Below, in pieces: positions 28,150-37,200 of a stretch of 64,000 nt of DNA. Made by a program: the position numbers and the translations under genes. The stretch is from Sedimentitalea sp042687825 (GTDB taxonomy: Bacteria; Pseudomonadota; Alphaproteobacteria; Rhodobacterales; Rhodobacteraceae): contig NZ_JBHUQE010000013.1 in NCBI RefSeq assembly GCF_042687825.1, forward strand, positions 29,758 to 93,757, read 5' to 3'. The notes under the pieces were generated by a model. That model was not told where the DNA came from. It did not search any database and saw only the letters and a program-made list of their open reading frames with translations. The stretch's first letter is position 1. The number at the start of each line of letters is the position of its first letter.

Positions 28150-29520
28150 ATGTCAGAAGTTCATGCACATACTGTCGGCTATGTCCGCGAAACCATGTTG
28201 CCGCAACAGGCGCCGCCGGCAACCACCGTGGGCTTTATCGGATGGGTCCGCCAGAATCTGTTTTCCGGAGCGCTGAACAGCATTCTGACGCTGTTGGCGA
28301 TCGGGTTCATCTATTACATCCTGTCCGGTGTTCTGCCGTGGACGTTTCAGTCGGTGTGGGATGCGAATTCACTGACCGAGTGCCGCGAGATCATGATGGC
28401 GACCTGGGGCGACACCCATGGCCATGCCTGCTGGGGGGTGATCAAGGACCGCTGGTTGCAACTGCTATACGGCTTCTACCCGCCCTATCCGGCCCATCCT
28501 GACGCCAATTTCGGCGCTGCACCTGACGGGCATTGGTGGCCGGCCTATATCCGGCCCAACTTGACCCTGATCCTGTTGCTGGTGGCACTGGCGCCTGTGC
28601 TGTTCACGGGCGCGCCACGCAAGCTGTTATACGTCACGGCGGCCTATCCGTTTCTCCTGCCCTGGCTGATGTGGGGCGGCAGCATATGGGTGCCGATCAC
28701 CGCCGCCGCCGGTTTTGTCATCGGCTATCTGGCGTTTCACTTTGGCGAACGCACTCTGGGCACGCTGGGCGGCATGATTGCCGGAGCGGCGTTGCCGATC
28801 GTATGGTGGCTGTTCCTTGCGGCGCCGGTGGTGGACGGCTTGACATCGGTCCTCGATATCGGCCTCCCGTCGGTGCAAAGCCGCGACTTTGGCGGCTATA
28901 TGCTGGCGCTTGTGTTGGGCGTGGTCGCGATCGGGGTGTCGCTGCCCATCGGAGTCGTTCTGGCGCTGGGGCGTCAGTCGGACCTGATGATCGTGAAATA
29001 CCTCTGCGTCGGCTTTATCGAGTTCATACGCGGTGTGCCGCTGATCACGCTGCTGTTCGTGGCGTCGCTGCTGTTGAACCTGTTCCTGCCGCCGGGCACC
29101 AATTTTGACATCATCCTGCGGGTCATGATCATGATGACGCTGTTCGCCGCGGCCTATATGGCCGAGGTGATCCGCGGCGGCCTGGCCGCGCTGCCAAAGG
29201 GGCAATACGAAGGTGCCGACAGTCTGGGTCTGAATTATTGGCAGGCGCAGCGGCTGATCATCATGCCGCAGGCGCTGAAGATTTCTATCCCGGGCATCGT
29301 CAGCACCTTTATCGGGATCTTCAAGGATACAACGCTGGTGTCGATCATCGGCCTGTTCGATGTCATCGGCCTGGCCAGCGCGATCCGCGCCGATACCTCC
29401 TGGAACGGCGTCTATTGGGAACTGTTTGCCTTTATCGGCTTTCTGTTCTTCGTCGTCTGCTTCTCCATGTCCCGTTATTCCATGTATCTGGAGCGCAAGC
29501 TTCAGACCGGCCACAAATAA
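28150..29520 (+). CDS. aapM: General L-amino-acid ABC transporter permease AapM
   Basis: The 456-residue permease has an extended N-terminus and several hydrophobic helices. The C-terminal transporter core has VGFIEFIRGVPLITLLFVAS and the coupling loop AEVIRGGLAALPKGQYEGAD followed by GLNYWQAQRLIIMPQAL. It forms the heterodimeric channel with AapQ. The cytoplasmic loop after LIIMPQALKISIPGIV is characteristic of polar amino-acid permeases. Confidence 0.93.
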   Translation: MSEVHAHTVGYVRETMLPQQAPPATTVGFIGWVRQNLFSGALNSILTLLAIGFIYYILSGVLPWTFQSVWDANSLTECREIMMATWGDTHGHACWGVIKDRWLQLLYGFYPPYPAHPDANFGAAPDGHWWPAYIRPNLTLILLLVALAPVLFTGAPRKLLYVTAAYPFLLPWLMWGGSIWVPITAAAGFVIGYLAFHFGERTLGTLGGMIAGAALPIVWWLFLAAPVVDGLTSVLDIGLPSVQSRDFGGYMLALVLGVVAIGVSLPIGVVLALGRQSDLMIVKYLCVGFIEFIRGVPLITLLFVASLLLNLFLPPGTNFDIILRVMIMMTLFAAAYMAEVIRGGLAALPKGQYEGADSLGLNYWQAQRLIIMPQALKISIPGIVSTFIGIFKDTTLVSIIGLFDVIGLASAIRADTSWNGVYWELFAFIGFLFFVVCFSMSRYSMYLERKLQTGHK

Positions 29521-29532
29521 GGAAACTGCAAC

Positions 29533-30324
29533 ATGTCTGAACTGGCAATCGACCGTCAAATCGACCGTTCCAAGATGCAGGTCAGCGACCAGGTCGCCAT
29601 CGAGATCACCAACATGAACAAATGGTACGGCGCGTTTCACGTGCTGCGCGACATCAACCTGACGGTGATGCAGGGCGAACGGATCGTGATCGCCGGGCCT
29701 TCGGGCTCCGGCAAATCCACGCTGATCCGCTGTCTGAACGCGCTGGAGGAACACCAGCAGGGCAGGATCGAAGTCGACGGGACCGTGCTGTCCAACGACC
29801 TCAAGAATATCGACAAGATCCGGTCCGAGGTCGGCATGGTGTTCCAGCATTTCAACCTGTTTCCGCATCTGACAATTCTGGAGAACTGCACGCTGGCGCC
29901 GATCTGGGTGCGCAAGACACCGCGCAAGGAGGCCGAGGAACGCGCCATGCATTTCCTGCACAAGGTCAAGATCCCCGAGCAGGCCGACAAATACCCCGGC
30001 CAGCTGTCCGGCGGCCAGCAGCAGCGGGTCGCCATCGCCCGGTCCCTGTGCATGATGCCGCGGATCATGCTGTTTGACGAACCCACCTCGGCGCTGGATC
30101 CCGAGATGATCAAAGAGGTGCTGGACACCATGATCGAGCTGGCCGAAGAGGGCATGACCATGCTGTGCGTGACCCACGAGATGGGCTTTGCCCGCCAGGT
30201 CGCGAACCGGGTGATCTTTATGGACGAGGGTCAGATCGTCGAACAGAACGAGCCCGAAGAATTCTTTAACAACCCAAAGAGCGAGCGGACCAAGCTGTTC
30301 CTGAGCCAGATTCTGGGGCACTGA
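29533..30324 (+). CDS. aapP: General L-amino-acid ABC transporter ATP-binding protein
   Basis: The 263-residue ATPase has Walker A GPSGSGKST, Q-loop VFQHFNLFPHL, signature LSGGQQQRVAIARSL, Walker B IMLFDEPTSALDPE and the switch His in VTHEMGFARQ. It is of the GlnQ/PAAT type and powers AapQM. It is last in the aapJQMP operon. The following GC-rich hairpin (30352-30385), without a U-tract, separates it from the convergent narR. Confidence 0.94.
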   Translation: MSELAIDRQIDRSKMQVSDQVAIEITNMNKWYGAFHVLRDINLTVMQGERIVIAGPSGSGKSTLIRCLNALEEHQQGRIEVDGTVLSNDLKNIDKIRSEVGMVFQHFNLFPHLTILENCTLAPIWVRKTPRKEAEERAMHFLHKVKIPEQADKYPGQLSGGQQQRVAIARSLCMMPRIMLFDEPTSALDPEMIKEVLDTMIELAEEGMTMLCVTHEMGFARQVANRVIFMDEGQIVEQNEPEEFFNNPKSERTKLFLSQILGH

Positions 30325-30400
30325 CAACGCCCCCGCGGCCCCGGCGAAAATGGCCCCTGTGCCCATGCTGTGCCGGGCAGGGGCCTGCGCGCTGCGGGCG

Positions 30401-31111
30401 TCAGGTCGAGGCGTCGTCGATCAGCGGATTGGGTCCGGCAAAGGCCACCAGCTTTTGCTGGTCGGTGATCGTAACCTGTTGACCCTGAACGTGAACCCCG
30501 TGTTTGCGCAGCCCCTTTAACGCCCGGCTCAGGTTTTCCGGTGTCATTCCCAGAAACGAGGCCAGCCTGCGTTTCTCGGTCTGCAATTCGAACTGTGTGG
30601 CGTTTTTCGCGTATCTTTGGTGCCGCAACAGATAGTTTCCCAGCCGCTCGTGCGATGTGCGCAGCTTGAGGTCCTTGGTGTTCTTGACCACGGCGCGATA
30701 ACACTGCGCCAGTTCTGTAACGATGGCGCGGGCAAATTTCGGGTCGACATCGAAGACTGCCCGCACATCCTGGCTGGGCAGCAGCGCGACGCGGCATTTC
30801 TCCAGCGTCCGGGCCGACATGAGATAGGGCGCGTCCTTGATCGTGGCCGCCAGAATAAAGGTCGAGACCGGCCGCACCGTCGCCATGCTGGTCTCGCGAC
30901 CGTTCCACTGCGAATACAGATCGACCGATCCGGACAGCAGGACATGCAGGAAGGTGCTGGGATCGCCTTCGCCGATCAGCTCCATCTGGGCGGGAAAATT
31001 CTGTACATAAGACCCCCGCATCAAGGCCAGGAAGTGAGCCTCTTCCATGTCGCAAAACAGATCGAGTCGTCGGATCTCGGGCGAATCCGACTCAGGCATT
31101 CCCAGATACAC
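30401..31111 (-). CDS. narR: NarR-like Crp/Fnr-family transcriptional regulator
   Basis: The 236-residue protein has a cyclic-nucleotide-binding-type domain (about 15-130; GEGDPSTFLHVLLSGSVDLY) and a C-terminal helix-turn-helix (LASFLGMTPENLSRALKGL). Three Cys are present (in LFCDME, EKCRV, AQCYR), but not in the N-terminal FNR cluster pattern, so it should not carry a 4Fe-4S cluster. It diverges from the narK1-narGHJI operon. NarR of Paracoccus has the same position and lack of cluster cysteines and is needed for nar expression. I infer the same role, with nitrate or nitrite as a likely signal. Confidence 0.78.
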   Translation of the reverse strand: MYLGMPESDSPEIRRLDLFCDMEEAHFLALMRGSYVQNFPAQMELIGEGDPSTFLHVLLSGSVDLYSQWNGRETSMATVRPVSTFILAATIKDAPYLMSARTLEKCRVALLPSQDVRAVFDVDPKFARAIVTELAQCYRAVVKNTKDLKLRTSHERLGNYLLRHQRYAKNATQFELQTEKRRLASFLGMTPENLSRALKGLRKHGVHVQGQQVTITDQQKLVAFAGPNPLIDDAST

Positions 31112-31124
31112 GTCAACCTCCGCT

Positions 31125-31138
31125 TTGATACATGTCGG
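31125..31138 (+). promoter_or_regulatory. Crp/Fnr-type half-conserved box in the narR-narK1 intergenic region
   Basis: TTGATACATGTCGG has the 5' half TTGAT of an FNR-type box and a weaker right half. It lies 14 bases upstream of the narR start codon and could mediate autoregulation of narR. Confidence 0.4.
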
Positions 31139-31146
31139 CTTGTTGC

Positions 31147-31160
31147 TTGATAAATGTCAA
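31147..31160 (+). promoter_or_regulatory. FNR/NarR-type operator in the narR-narK1 intergenic region
   Basis: TTGATAAATGTCAA differs at one base from the FNR consensus TTGAT-N4-ATCAA. It lies between the divergent narR and narK1 genes, about 196 bases before narK1, with TATAGA at 31177-31182 and TTGACC at 31191-31196 downstream. It is the best candidate for the activator site of the nar operon; NarR, FNR-type and NnrR-type proteins could all use it. Confidence 0.65.
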
Positions 31161-31355
31161 TGGGCAAATTGACGCCTATAGATTTCTCTCTTGACCTAGG
31201 TACGTTCCGATCATGACATTTTTCGGTAAGCCGTTAATATTTATCGGTTTTCGCGGATCTCTGATGCAGATCAAGTCGCGACGGGGCGGATTCTTCTCAA
31301 TTCAGCGCAAGTCGGCATCCAGCCGATCATCACACCAAATACGCGGAGAAACAGA

Positions 31356-32723
31356 ATGCGTACATTGGAAGGCGTCACGCGTACGGACCAGTACCGCGCG
31401 CTGGGACTGAGTACTTTTGCTTTTACGGTCTGCTTTGCTGTGTGGACCATCTTTTCCATCATCGGTGTCAAGATCAAACAGGAACTCGGGCTGAGCGATA
31501 CTCAGTTCGGCCTGCTGGTTGCGACGCCGGTTCTGACCGGTTCGATCAGCCGAATCTTTCTGGGGGTCTGGACCGAGCAGTTCGGCGGACGGATCATGTT
31601 TCCGCTGCAGATGCTGATCACCTCGGTATGTGTCTGGCTTTTGACATCGGTGCAGACCTACGAGATCTTTCTCATCGCCGCGCTGGGCCTGGGCCTGGCG
31701 GGCGGGTCGTTCATCGTCGGCGTGGCCTATACCTCGCGCTGGTTCGAAAAGGAACGTCAGGGCACCGCGCTGGGCATTTTCGGCGCCGGTAACGTCGGTG
31801 CAGCCGTCACCAACTTTGCGGCACCGTTCCTGGTCGTCGCGCTGGGCTGGCAGGGCACCGCACAGGTCTATTCGGTCGTTCTGGCGATCACCGCTGTCCT
31901 GTTCTTTGTCTTTGCCAAGACCGACCCGGTTCAGATCGAACGCAAGAAAACCGGCGAAGGCCCGGTTTCGGCAGGCTCGCAGTTGGAACCGCTGAAAGAC
32001 ATGCAGGTCTGGCGCTTTGCCACCTACTATTTCTTCGTCTTCGGTGCCTTTGTCGCGCTGGCCAGCTTTTTGCCGCGCTACTATGTCGGCGCCTATGGTC
32101 TGGAGCTGACCACGGCGGGTGTCTTTGCTGGCCTCTATTCGCTGCCCGGTTCGGTGTTCCGCGCCCTGGGTGGCTGGATGTCGGACAAATGGGGTGCCCG
32201 TCTGGTGATGTACGTGACCTTTATCGTGTCGCTGATCGTGCTCTTCGTGATGAGCTATCCAAAGACCAGCTATATCGTTTCGGGCATCGACGGTCCGATC
32301 GAGTTCAACTTTGGTCTGAGCGTCGGCTTTTTCGTGGCGATGACCGTGATCCTGGGCTTTGTCATGAGCCTGGGCAAGGCAGCGGTCTACAAGCATATCC
32401 CGGTCTACTATCCGCACCATGTCGGATCTGTCGGCGGTCTCGTGGGCATGATCGGGGGGCTTGGTGGTTTCTTCCTGCCGATCTCGTTCGGCGTGCTGCT
32501 GGACTATACCGGTGTCTGGACCGCGCCGTTCATGCTGTTGTTCGTGATCGTGGCGATCTCGACGATCTGGATGCATGTCGCCATCCGCCGCATGGAGCGT
32601 GCCCGCCATCCTGGCCTGGTCGACGAGAAATACCTGTCGGATGTGCCGGATGCGCCGCTGCCAAAGCCTGACGCGCAGGCGCCTCGCCCCTCTGAAACCG
32701 CGGCCGCCCGACCGGCTGGCTGA
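31356..32723 (+). CDS. narK1: NarK1-type nitrate transporter (nitrate/proton symporter group)
   Basis: The 455-residue MFS protein has 12 helices. It carries the two substrate-binding arginines of nitrate/nitrite porters: in helix 2 (TGSISRIFLGVWTEQFGG) and in helix 8 (LPGSVFRALGGWMSDKWG). The signature AGGSFIVGVAYTSRWFEKE and GLGGFFLPISFG are the nitrate signature motifs. It resembles the first half of the fused Paracoccus NarK, which takes up nitrate with protons. Here it is a separate gene with its own stop and a 68-base gap before narK2. Confidence 0.87.
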   Translation: MRTLEGVTRTDQYRALGLSTFAFTVCFAVWTIFSIIGVKIKQELGLSDTQFGLLVATPVLTGSISRIFLGVWTEQFGGRIMFPLQMLITSVCVWLLTSVQTYEIFLIAALGLGLAGGSFIVGVAYTSRWFEKERQGTALGIFGAGNVGAAVTNFAAPFLVVALGWQGTAQVYSVVLAITAVLFFVFAKTDPVQIERKKTGEGPVSAGSQLEPLKDMQVWRFATYYFFVFGAFVALASFLPRYYVGAYGLELTTAGVFAGLYSLPGSVFRALGGWMSDKWGARLVMYVTFIVSLIVLFVMSYPKTSYIVSGIDGPIEFNFGLSVGFFVAMTVILGFVMSLGKAAVYKHIPVYYPHHVGSVGGLVGMIGGLGGFFLPISFGVLLDYTGVWTAPFMLLFVIVAISTIWMHVAIRRMERARHPGLVDEKYLSDVPDAPLPKPDAQAPRPSETAAARPAG

Positions 32724-32736
32724 ACTGAAACGCGGA

Positions 32737-32760
32737 CGGGCCACCGCCCCGGGCGGCCCG
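32737..32760 (+). promoter_or_regulatory. Hairpin in the narK1-narK2 gap
   Basis: CGGGCC (32737-32742) pairs with GGCCCG (32755-32760), with no U-tract. It is probably a transcript-stabilising or processing structure, not a terminator. Confidence 0.4.
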
Positions 32761-32791
32761 CATACCCAACACGCCTGAAAGGACTGATCTT

Positions 32792-34189
32792 ATGGCGATG
32801 ACTGACGCAAATGCCGGACAACAGGGCCACACCCTGATCGACTGGCGTCCCGAAGACGAAAAATTCTGGAAGGAGAGGGGGCAATCCATTGCAACCCGCA
32901 ACCTCTGGATTTCGATCCCCAACCTGCTGCTGGCCTTTTCGGTCTGGATGGTCTGGTCGGTGGTCGTGGCCAAACTTCCGGCAATCGGTTTCAACTATTC
33001 CACCGGCCAGCTGTTCTGGCTGGCGGCGCTGCCGGGCCTGTCCGGCGCCACGCTGCGGATTTTCTACAGCTTCATGATCCCGATCTTTGGCGGCCGTAAA
33101 TGGACCGCGATCTCGACAGCGTCCCTGCTGTTGCCCGCGCTGGGTATCGGGTTCTCGGTACAAAACCCCGAGACCCCCTATATCGTCTTTCTGGCGCTGG
33201 CGCTGATGTGCGGTTTCGGCGGCGGTAATTTTGCCTCGTCGATGGCCAATATCGCCTATTTCTACCCGAAAAAGACCAAGGGCAACGCGCTGGCGCTGAA
33301 TGCCGGTCTGGGCAACCTGGGCGTGTCGGTCATGCAGTTCGTCGTGCCGCTGGTCATCACGGCGGGCGTGTTCGGCGCCCTTGGTGGGGACTCGGTGCAA
33401 CTGGCGGATGGCAGCGAGCTCTGGATCCAGAATGCCGGTTTCATCTGGGTGCCGTTCATCCTGGTGTCGGCCATTGCCGCCTGGTTCGGAATGAATGACA
33501 TTGCCGATGCCAAGGCGTCGTTCAAAGAACAGTCGATCATCTTTTCGCGCAAGCACAACTGGATCATGTGCATTCTCTACACCGGCACCTTTGGCAGCTT
33601 TATCGGCTATGCCGCCGGCTTCCCGCTGCTGATGAAAACCCAGTTCCCCGAAGTCAACGTGCTGCAATACGCCTTTCTCGGTCCCCTCGTCGGGGCGCTG
33701 AGCCGCGCCGCGACCGGCTGGATCTCGGACAAGTTCGGCGGTGGCCGCGTGACCTTCTGGACCTTCCTCGGCATGATCGTGGCGGTCTGGGGCGTGCTGC
33801 AGTTCCTGCCGTCCGAAGCCAACCCGGCGGGCAATTTCTGGGGCTTCTTCGCCTGTTTCATGGCGCTGTTCTTCCTGACAGGTGTCGGCAACGCCTCGAC
33901 CTTCCAGATGATCCCGTCGATCATGCGCCAGGAAATCCCGCGCCTGATGCCGGACCTGGACCAGGCCGCGACGCTCAAGCAATCCGAACGCGAAAGTGCC
34001 GCGATCATCGCCTTTACCAGTGCCATCGCCGCCTATGGGGCCTTCTTCATTCCCAAGGCTTACGGCACATCGATCAGCATGACCGGAGCCCCCAATGGCG
34101 CGCTCTGGGCCTTTCTGATCTTCTACGTGATCTGCGTTGCGATCACCTGGGTTTTCTACAGCCGCAAAAACGCGCCGGTGCCCTGCTGA
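32792..34189 (+). CDS. narK2: NarK2-type nitrate/nitrite transporter (antiporter group)
   Basis: The 465-residue MFS protein has 12 helices, with the paired arginines in ALPGLSGATLRIFYSFM and VGALSRAATGWISDKFGGG, and nitrate signatures GFGGGNFASSMANIAYFYPK and GVGNASTFQMIPSI. It resembles the second half of fused NarK, which exchanges nitrate for nitrite. It supplies nitrate to the cytoplasmic active site of NarG and removes nitrite. It lies in a different frame from narK1. Confidence 0.87.
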   Translation: MAMTDANAGQQGHTLIDWRPEDEKFWKERGQSIATRNLWISIPNLLLAFSVWMVWSVVVAKLPAIGFNYSTGQLFWLAALPGLSGATLRIFYSFMIPIFGGRKWTAISTASLLLPALGIGFSVQNPETPYIVFLALALMCGFGGGNFASSMANIAYFYPKKTKGNALALNAGLGNLGVSVMQFVVPLVITAGVFGALGGDSVQLADGSELWIQNAGFIWVPFILVSAIAAWFGMNDIADAKASFKEQSIIFSRKHNWIMCILYTGTFGSFIGYAAGFPLLMKTQFPEVNVLQYAFLGPLVGALSRAATGWISDKFGGGRVTFWTFLGMIVAVWGVLQFLPSEANPAGNFWGFFACFMALFFLTGVGNASTFQMIPSIMRQEIPRLMPDLDQAATLKQSERESAAIIAFTSAIAAYGAFFIPKAYGTSISMTGAPNGALWAFLIFYVICVAITWVFYSRKNAPVPC

Positions 34190-34201
34190 GCATATGACAT
34201 T

Positions 34202-34227
34202 CCGGTCGCGGGCCGCCCCGCGACCGG
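34202..34227 (+). promoter_or_regulatory. Strong hairpin between narK2 and narG
   Basis: CCGGTCGCGGG (34202-34212) and CCCGCGACCGG (34217-34227) form a perfect 11-bp stem with a CCGC loop. No U-run follows. Position between transporter and enzyme genes suggests an mRNA processing or stability element that sets their relative levels. Confidence 0.55.
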
Positions 34228-34246
34228 CAGCCAATAGGAGAAAAAC

Positions 34247-37200
34247 ATGAGCCACCTGCTCGACAGACTGAACTTCCTCCAGTCCAAGGAATTGGAAACC
34301 TTCTCGAACGGCCACGGTCAGGTCACCCGCGAGAACCGCGACTGGGAGGACACCTACCGAAACCGGTGGCGACACGACAAGATTGTCAGATCGACCCATG
34401 GGGTGAACTGCACCGGGTCCTGTTCCTGGAAAATCTATGTCAAATCCGGGATCGTGACCTGGGAGACGCAACAGACCGACTATCCGCGTACCCGGCCCGA
34501 TCTGCCCAACCATGAACCGCGCGGCTGTGCGCGCGGCGCCAGCTACAGCTGGTATCTCTATTCCGCGAACCGGGTGAAAAACCCGCTGGTGCGCGGCCGT
34601 CTGATGAAGGTCTGGCGCAAGATGCGCGAGACGATGTCCCCGATCCAGGCCTGGACCAAGCTGCAGAACGATCCGGTTCTGCGCGCCTCGTATGTCGAGA
34701 CCCGCGGCAAGGGCGGGTTCGTGCGCGCCACCTGGGACGAGGCGACCGAGATCACCGCCGCCGCCAACGCTTATACTGCAAAGACCTATGGCCCGGACCG
34801 GGTCTTCGGCTTTTCGCCGATTCCGGCCATGTCGATGGTCTCTTACGCCGCCGGTTCGCGCTATCTCAGCCTGCTGGGCGGTGTCTGCATGTCGTTCTAC
34901 GACTGGTACTGCGACCTGCCGCCGGCATCGCCGCAAGTTTGGGGCGAGCAGACCGACGTGCCCGAAAGTGCCGACTGGTACAATGCCGGCTATCTGCTGC
35001 TCTGGGGCTCGAACGTGCCGCAGACGCGGACGCCGGATGCGCATTTCTATACCGAGGCCCGGTATCGCGGCACCAAATCCGCGGTGATCTGCCCGGACTA
35101 TTCCGAAGCGGCGAAATTCGGCGATGTCTGGCTGAACGTCAAACAGGGCACCGACGCGGCCCTGGCCATGGCCTTTGGTCACGTCATCCTGCGCGAATTC
35201 CACCTGAACAAGCAGGTCGACTATTTCCAGGAATACTGCCGCAAATATTCCGACTTTCCGATGCTGGTCAGCCTGGATGAAAAGGACGGCAAACTGGTGC
35301 CGGGCCGGTTCCTGCGGGCCGATGATCTGGACGGCAAGCTGGGCGAAGACAACAACCCGGAATGGAAGACCGTGGCCTATGACGAGACCAGCAAGGGTCT
35401 GGTCGCGCCGAACGGTTCGGTCGGCTATCGCTGGGGCGAGGATGGCGAATGGAACCTTGAGGAGCGCGCCGGCAAGGCCGATACCCATCTCAAGATGACG
35501 CTGGTCGACAAAGGCGATCACGACGATGTGGTCGGCGTCGATTTCCCCTATTTCGGCGGCGAGACCACCGAACATTTCGCCACCGATGCCAAGCATCCCA
35601 ACGTGATGACGCGCAACATTCCGGTCAAAAAGGTCAAGACTGCCAATGGCGAAAAGCTGGTGGCGACGGTCTTTGACCTGTTCTGTGCCAATTACGGTCT
35701 GGATCGCGGTCTGGGTGGCGACTGGGTGACCAGCGACTACACCTCGGACATGCCGGGGACCCCGGCCTGGGCGGAAAAGATCACCGGTGTTTCCGCCGAC
35801 AAGATCATTCACGTGGCGCGCGAATTCGCCCAGAACGCCGAGACCACCCAGGGCAAGTCCATGGTGATCATCGGGGCGGCGATGAACCACTGGTACCACA
35901 TGGACATGAACTATCGCGGTGTCATCAACATGCTGGTGATGTGCGGTTGCGTCGGTCAGTCCGGCGGCGGCTGGGCGCATTACGTGGGCCAGGAAAAGCT
36001 GCGTCCGCAGACCGGCTGGCAGCCGCTGGCCTTTGGTCTGGACTGGTCGCGCCCGCCGCGGCACATGAATTCGACCAGTGCCTGGTACGCACATACCGAC
36101 CAGTGGCGCTATGAGACGCTGACATCCAACGAGATCCTGTCCCCGACCGCCCCCGAAGGCGACTGGAACATCTCGCTGATCGACTACAACATCCGCGCCG
36201 AACGCATGGGTTGGCTGCCCTCGGCGCCACAGCTCAAGACCAATCCGCTGGAAGTGTCCAAGGCGGCCAAGGCGGCCGGCAAGGAAATTCCGGCCTATGT
36301 TGCGGAACAGCTGAAATCGGGCGATCTGGAAATGTCCTGTCAGGACCCGGACAACCCGGCGAACTGGCCGCGCAACCTGTATGTCTGGCGTTCGAACCTG
36401 CTGGGGTCTTCGGGCAAGGGGCACGAGTACTTCCTCAAGCACCTGCTGGGTACCGATCACGGCGTGATGGGCAAGGATCTGGGCGAGGATGGCCGGCAAA
36501 AGCCGAAAGAGGCGGTCTGGCACAAGGACGCCCCGCGCGGCAAGCTGGACCTGCTGGTGACCATCGATTTCCGGATGAGCACCACGGCGGTCTATTCCGA
36601 CATCGTGCTGCCGACCGCGTCCTGGTACGAAAAGAACGATCTCAACACCAGCGACATGCACCCGTTCATCCATCCGCTGCAGGCCGCGGTGGATCCGGCC
36701 TATGAATCCAAATCGGACTGGGAGATCTTCAAGTCGATCGCCAAAAAGTTCGAAGAGGTCGCGCCGGAAATCCTGGGGGTCGAAACCGACATCGTGGCGC
36801 TGCCGATCCTGCACGACACGCCGGCGGAAATCGCACAGGACCAGGTCAAGGACTGGAAAAAGGACGAATGCGACCTGATCCCCGGCAAGACCGCGCCGAA
36901 CTATATCGCGGTCGAGCGGGACTATCCCAACCTGCACAAGAAGTTCACCTCGGTCGGGCCGCTTTTGGAAAAGCTCGGCAATGGTGGCAAGGGCATCAAC
37001 TGGGACACCAAGAGCGAGGTGCAGCAGTTGCGCGACCTGAACGGTGTCGTGCTGGACGAGGGTGTCGCCCAGGGACAGCCCAGGCTGAACACCGCCATCG
37101 ACGCAGCAGAGATGCTGCTGATGCTGGCGCCCGAGACCAACGGTCAGGTGGCCGTCAAGGCCTGGGATCAGCTGTCGACGGCAACCGGGATCGACCACAC

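Noticed and set aside
31191..31219. A sigma-70 promoter TTGACC with TGACAT for narK1
   Set aside because: The -10 match is poor and its position relative to the FNR-type box is not the usual -41.5 arrangement, so I did not annotate it as a promoter.
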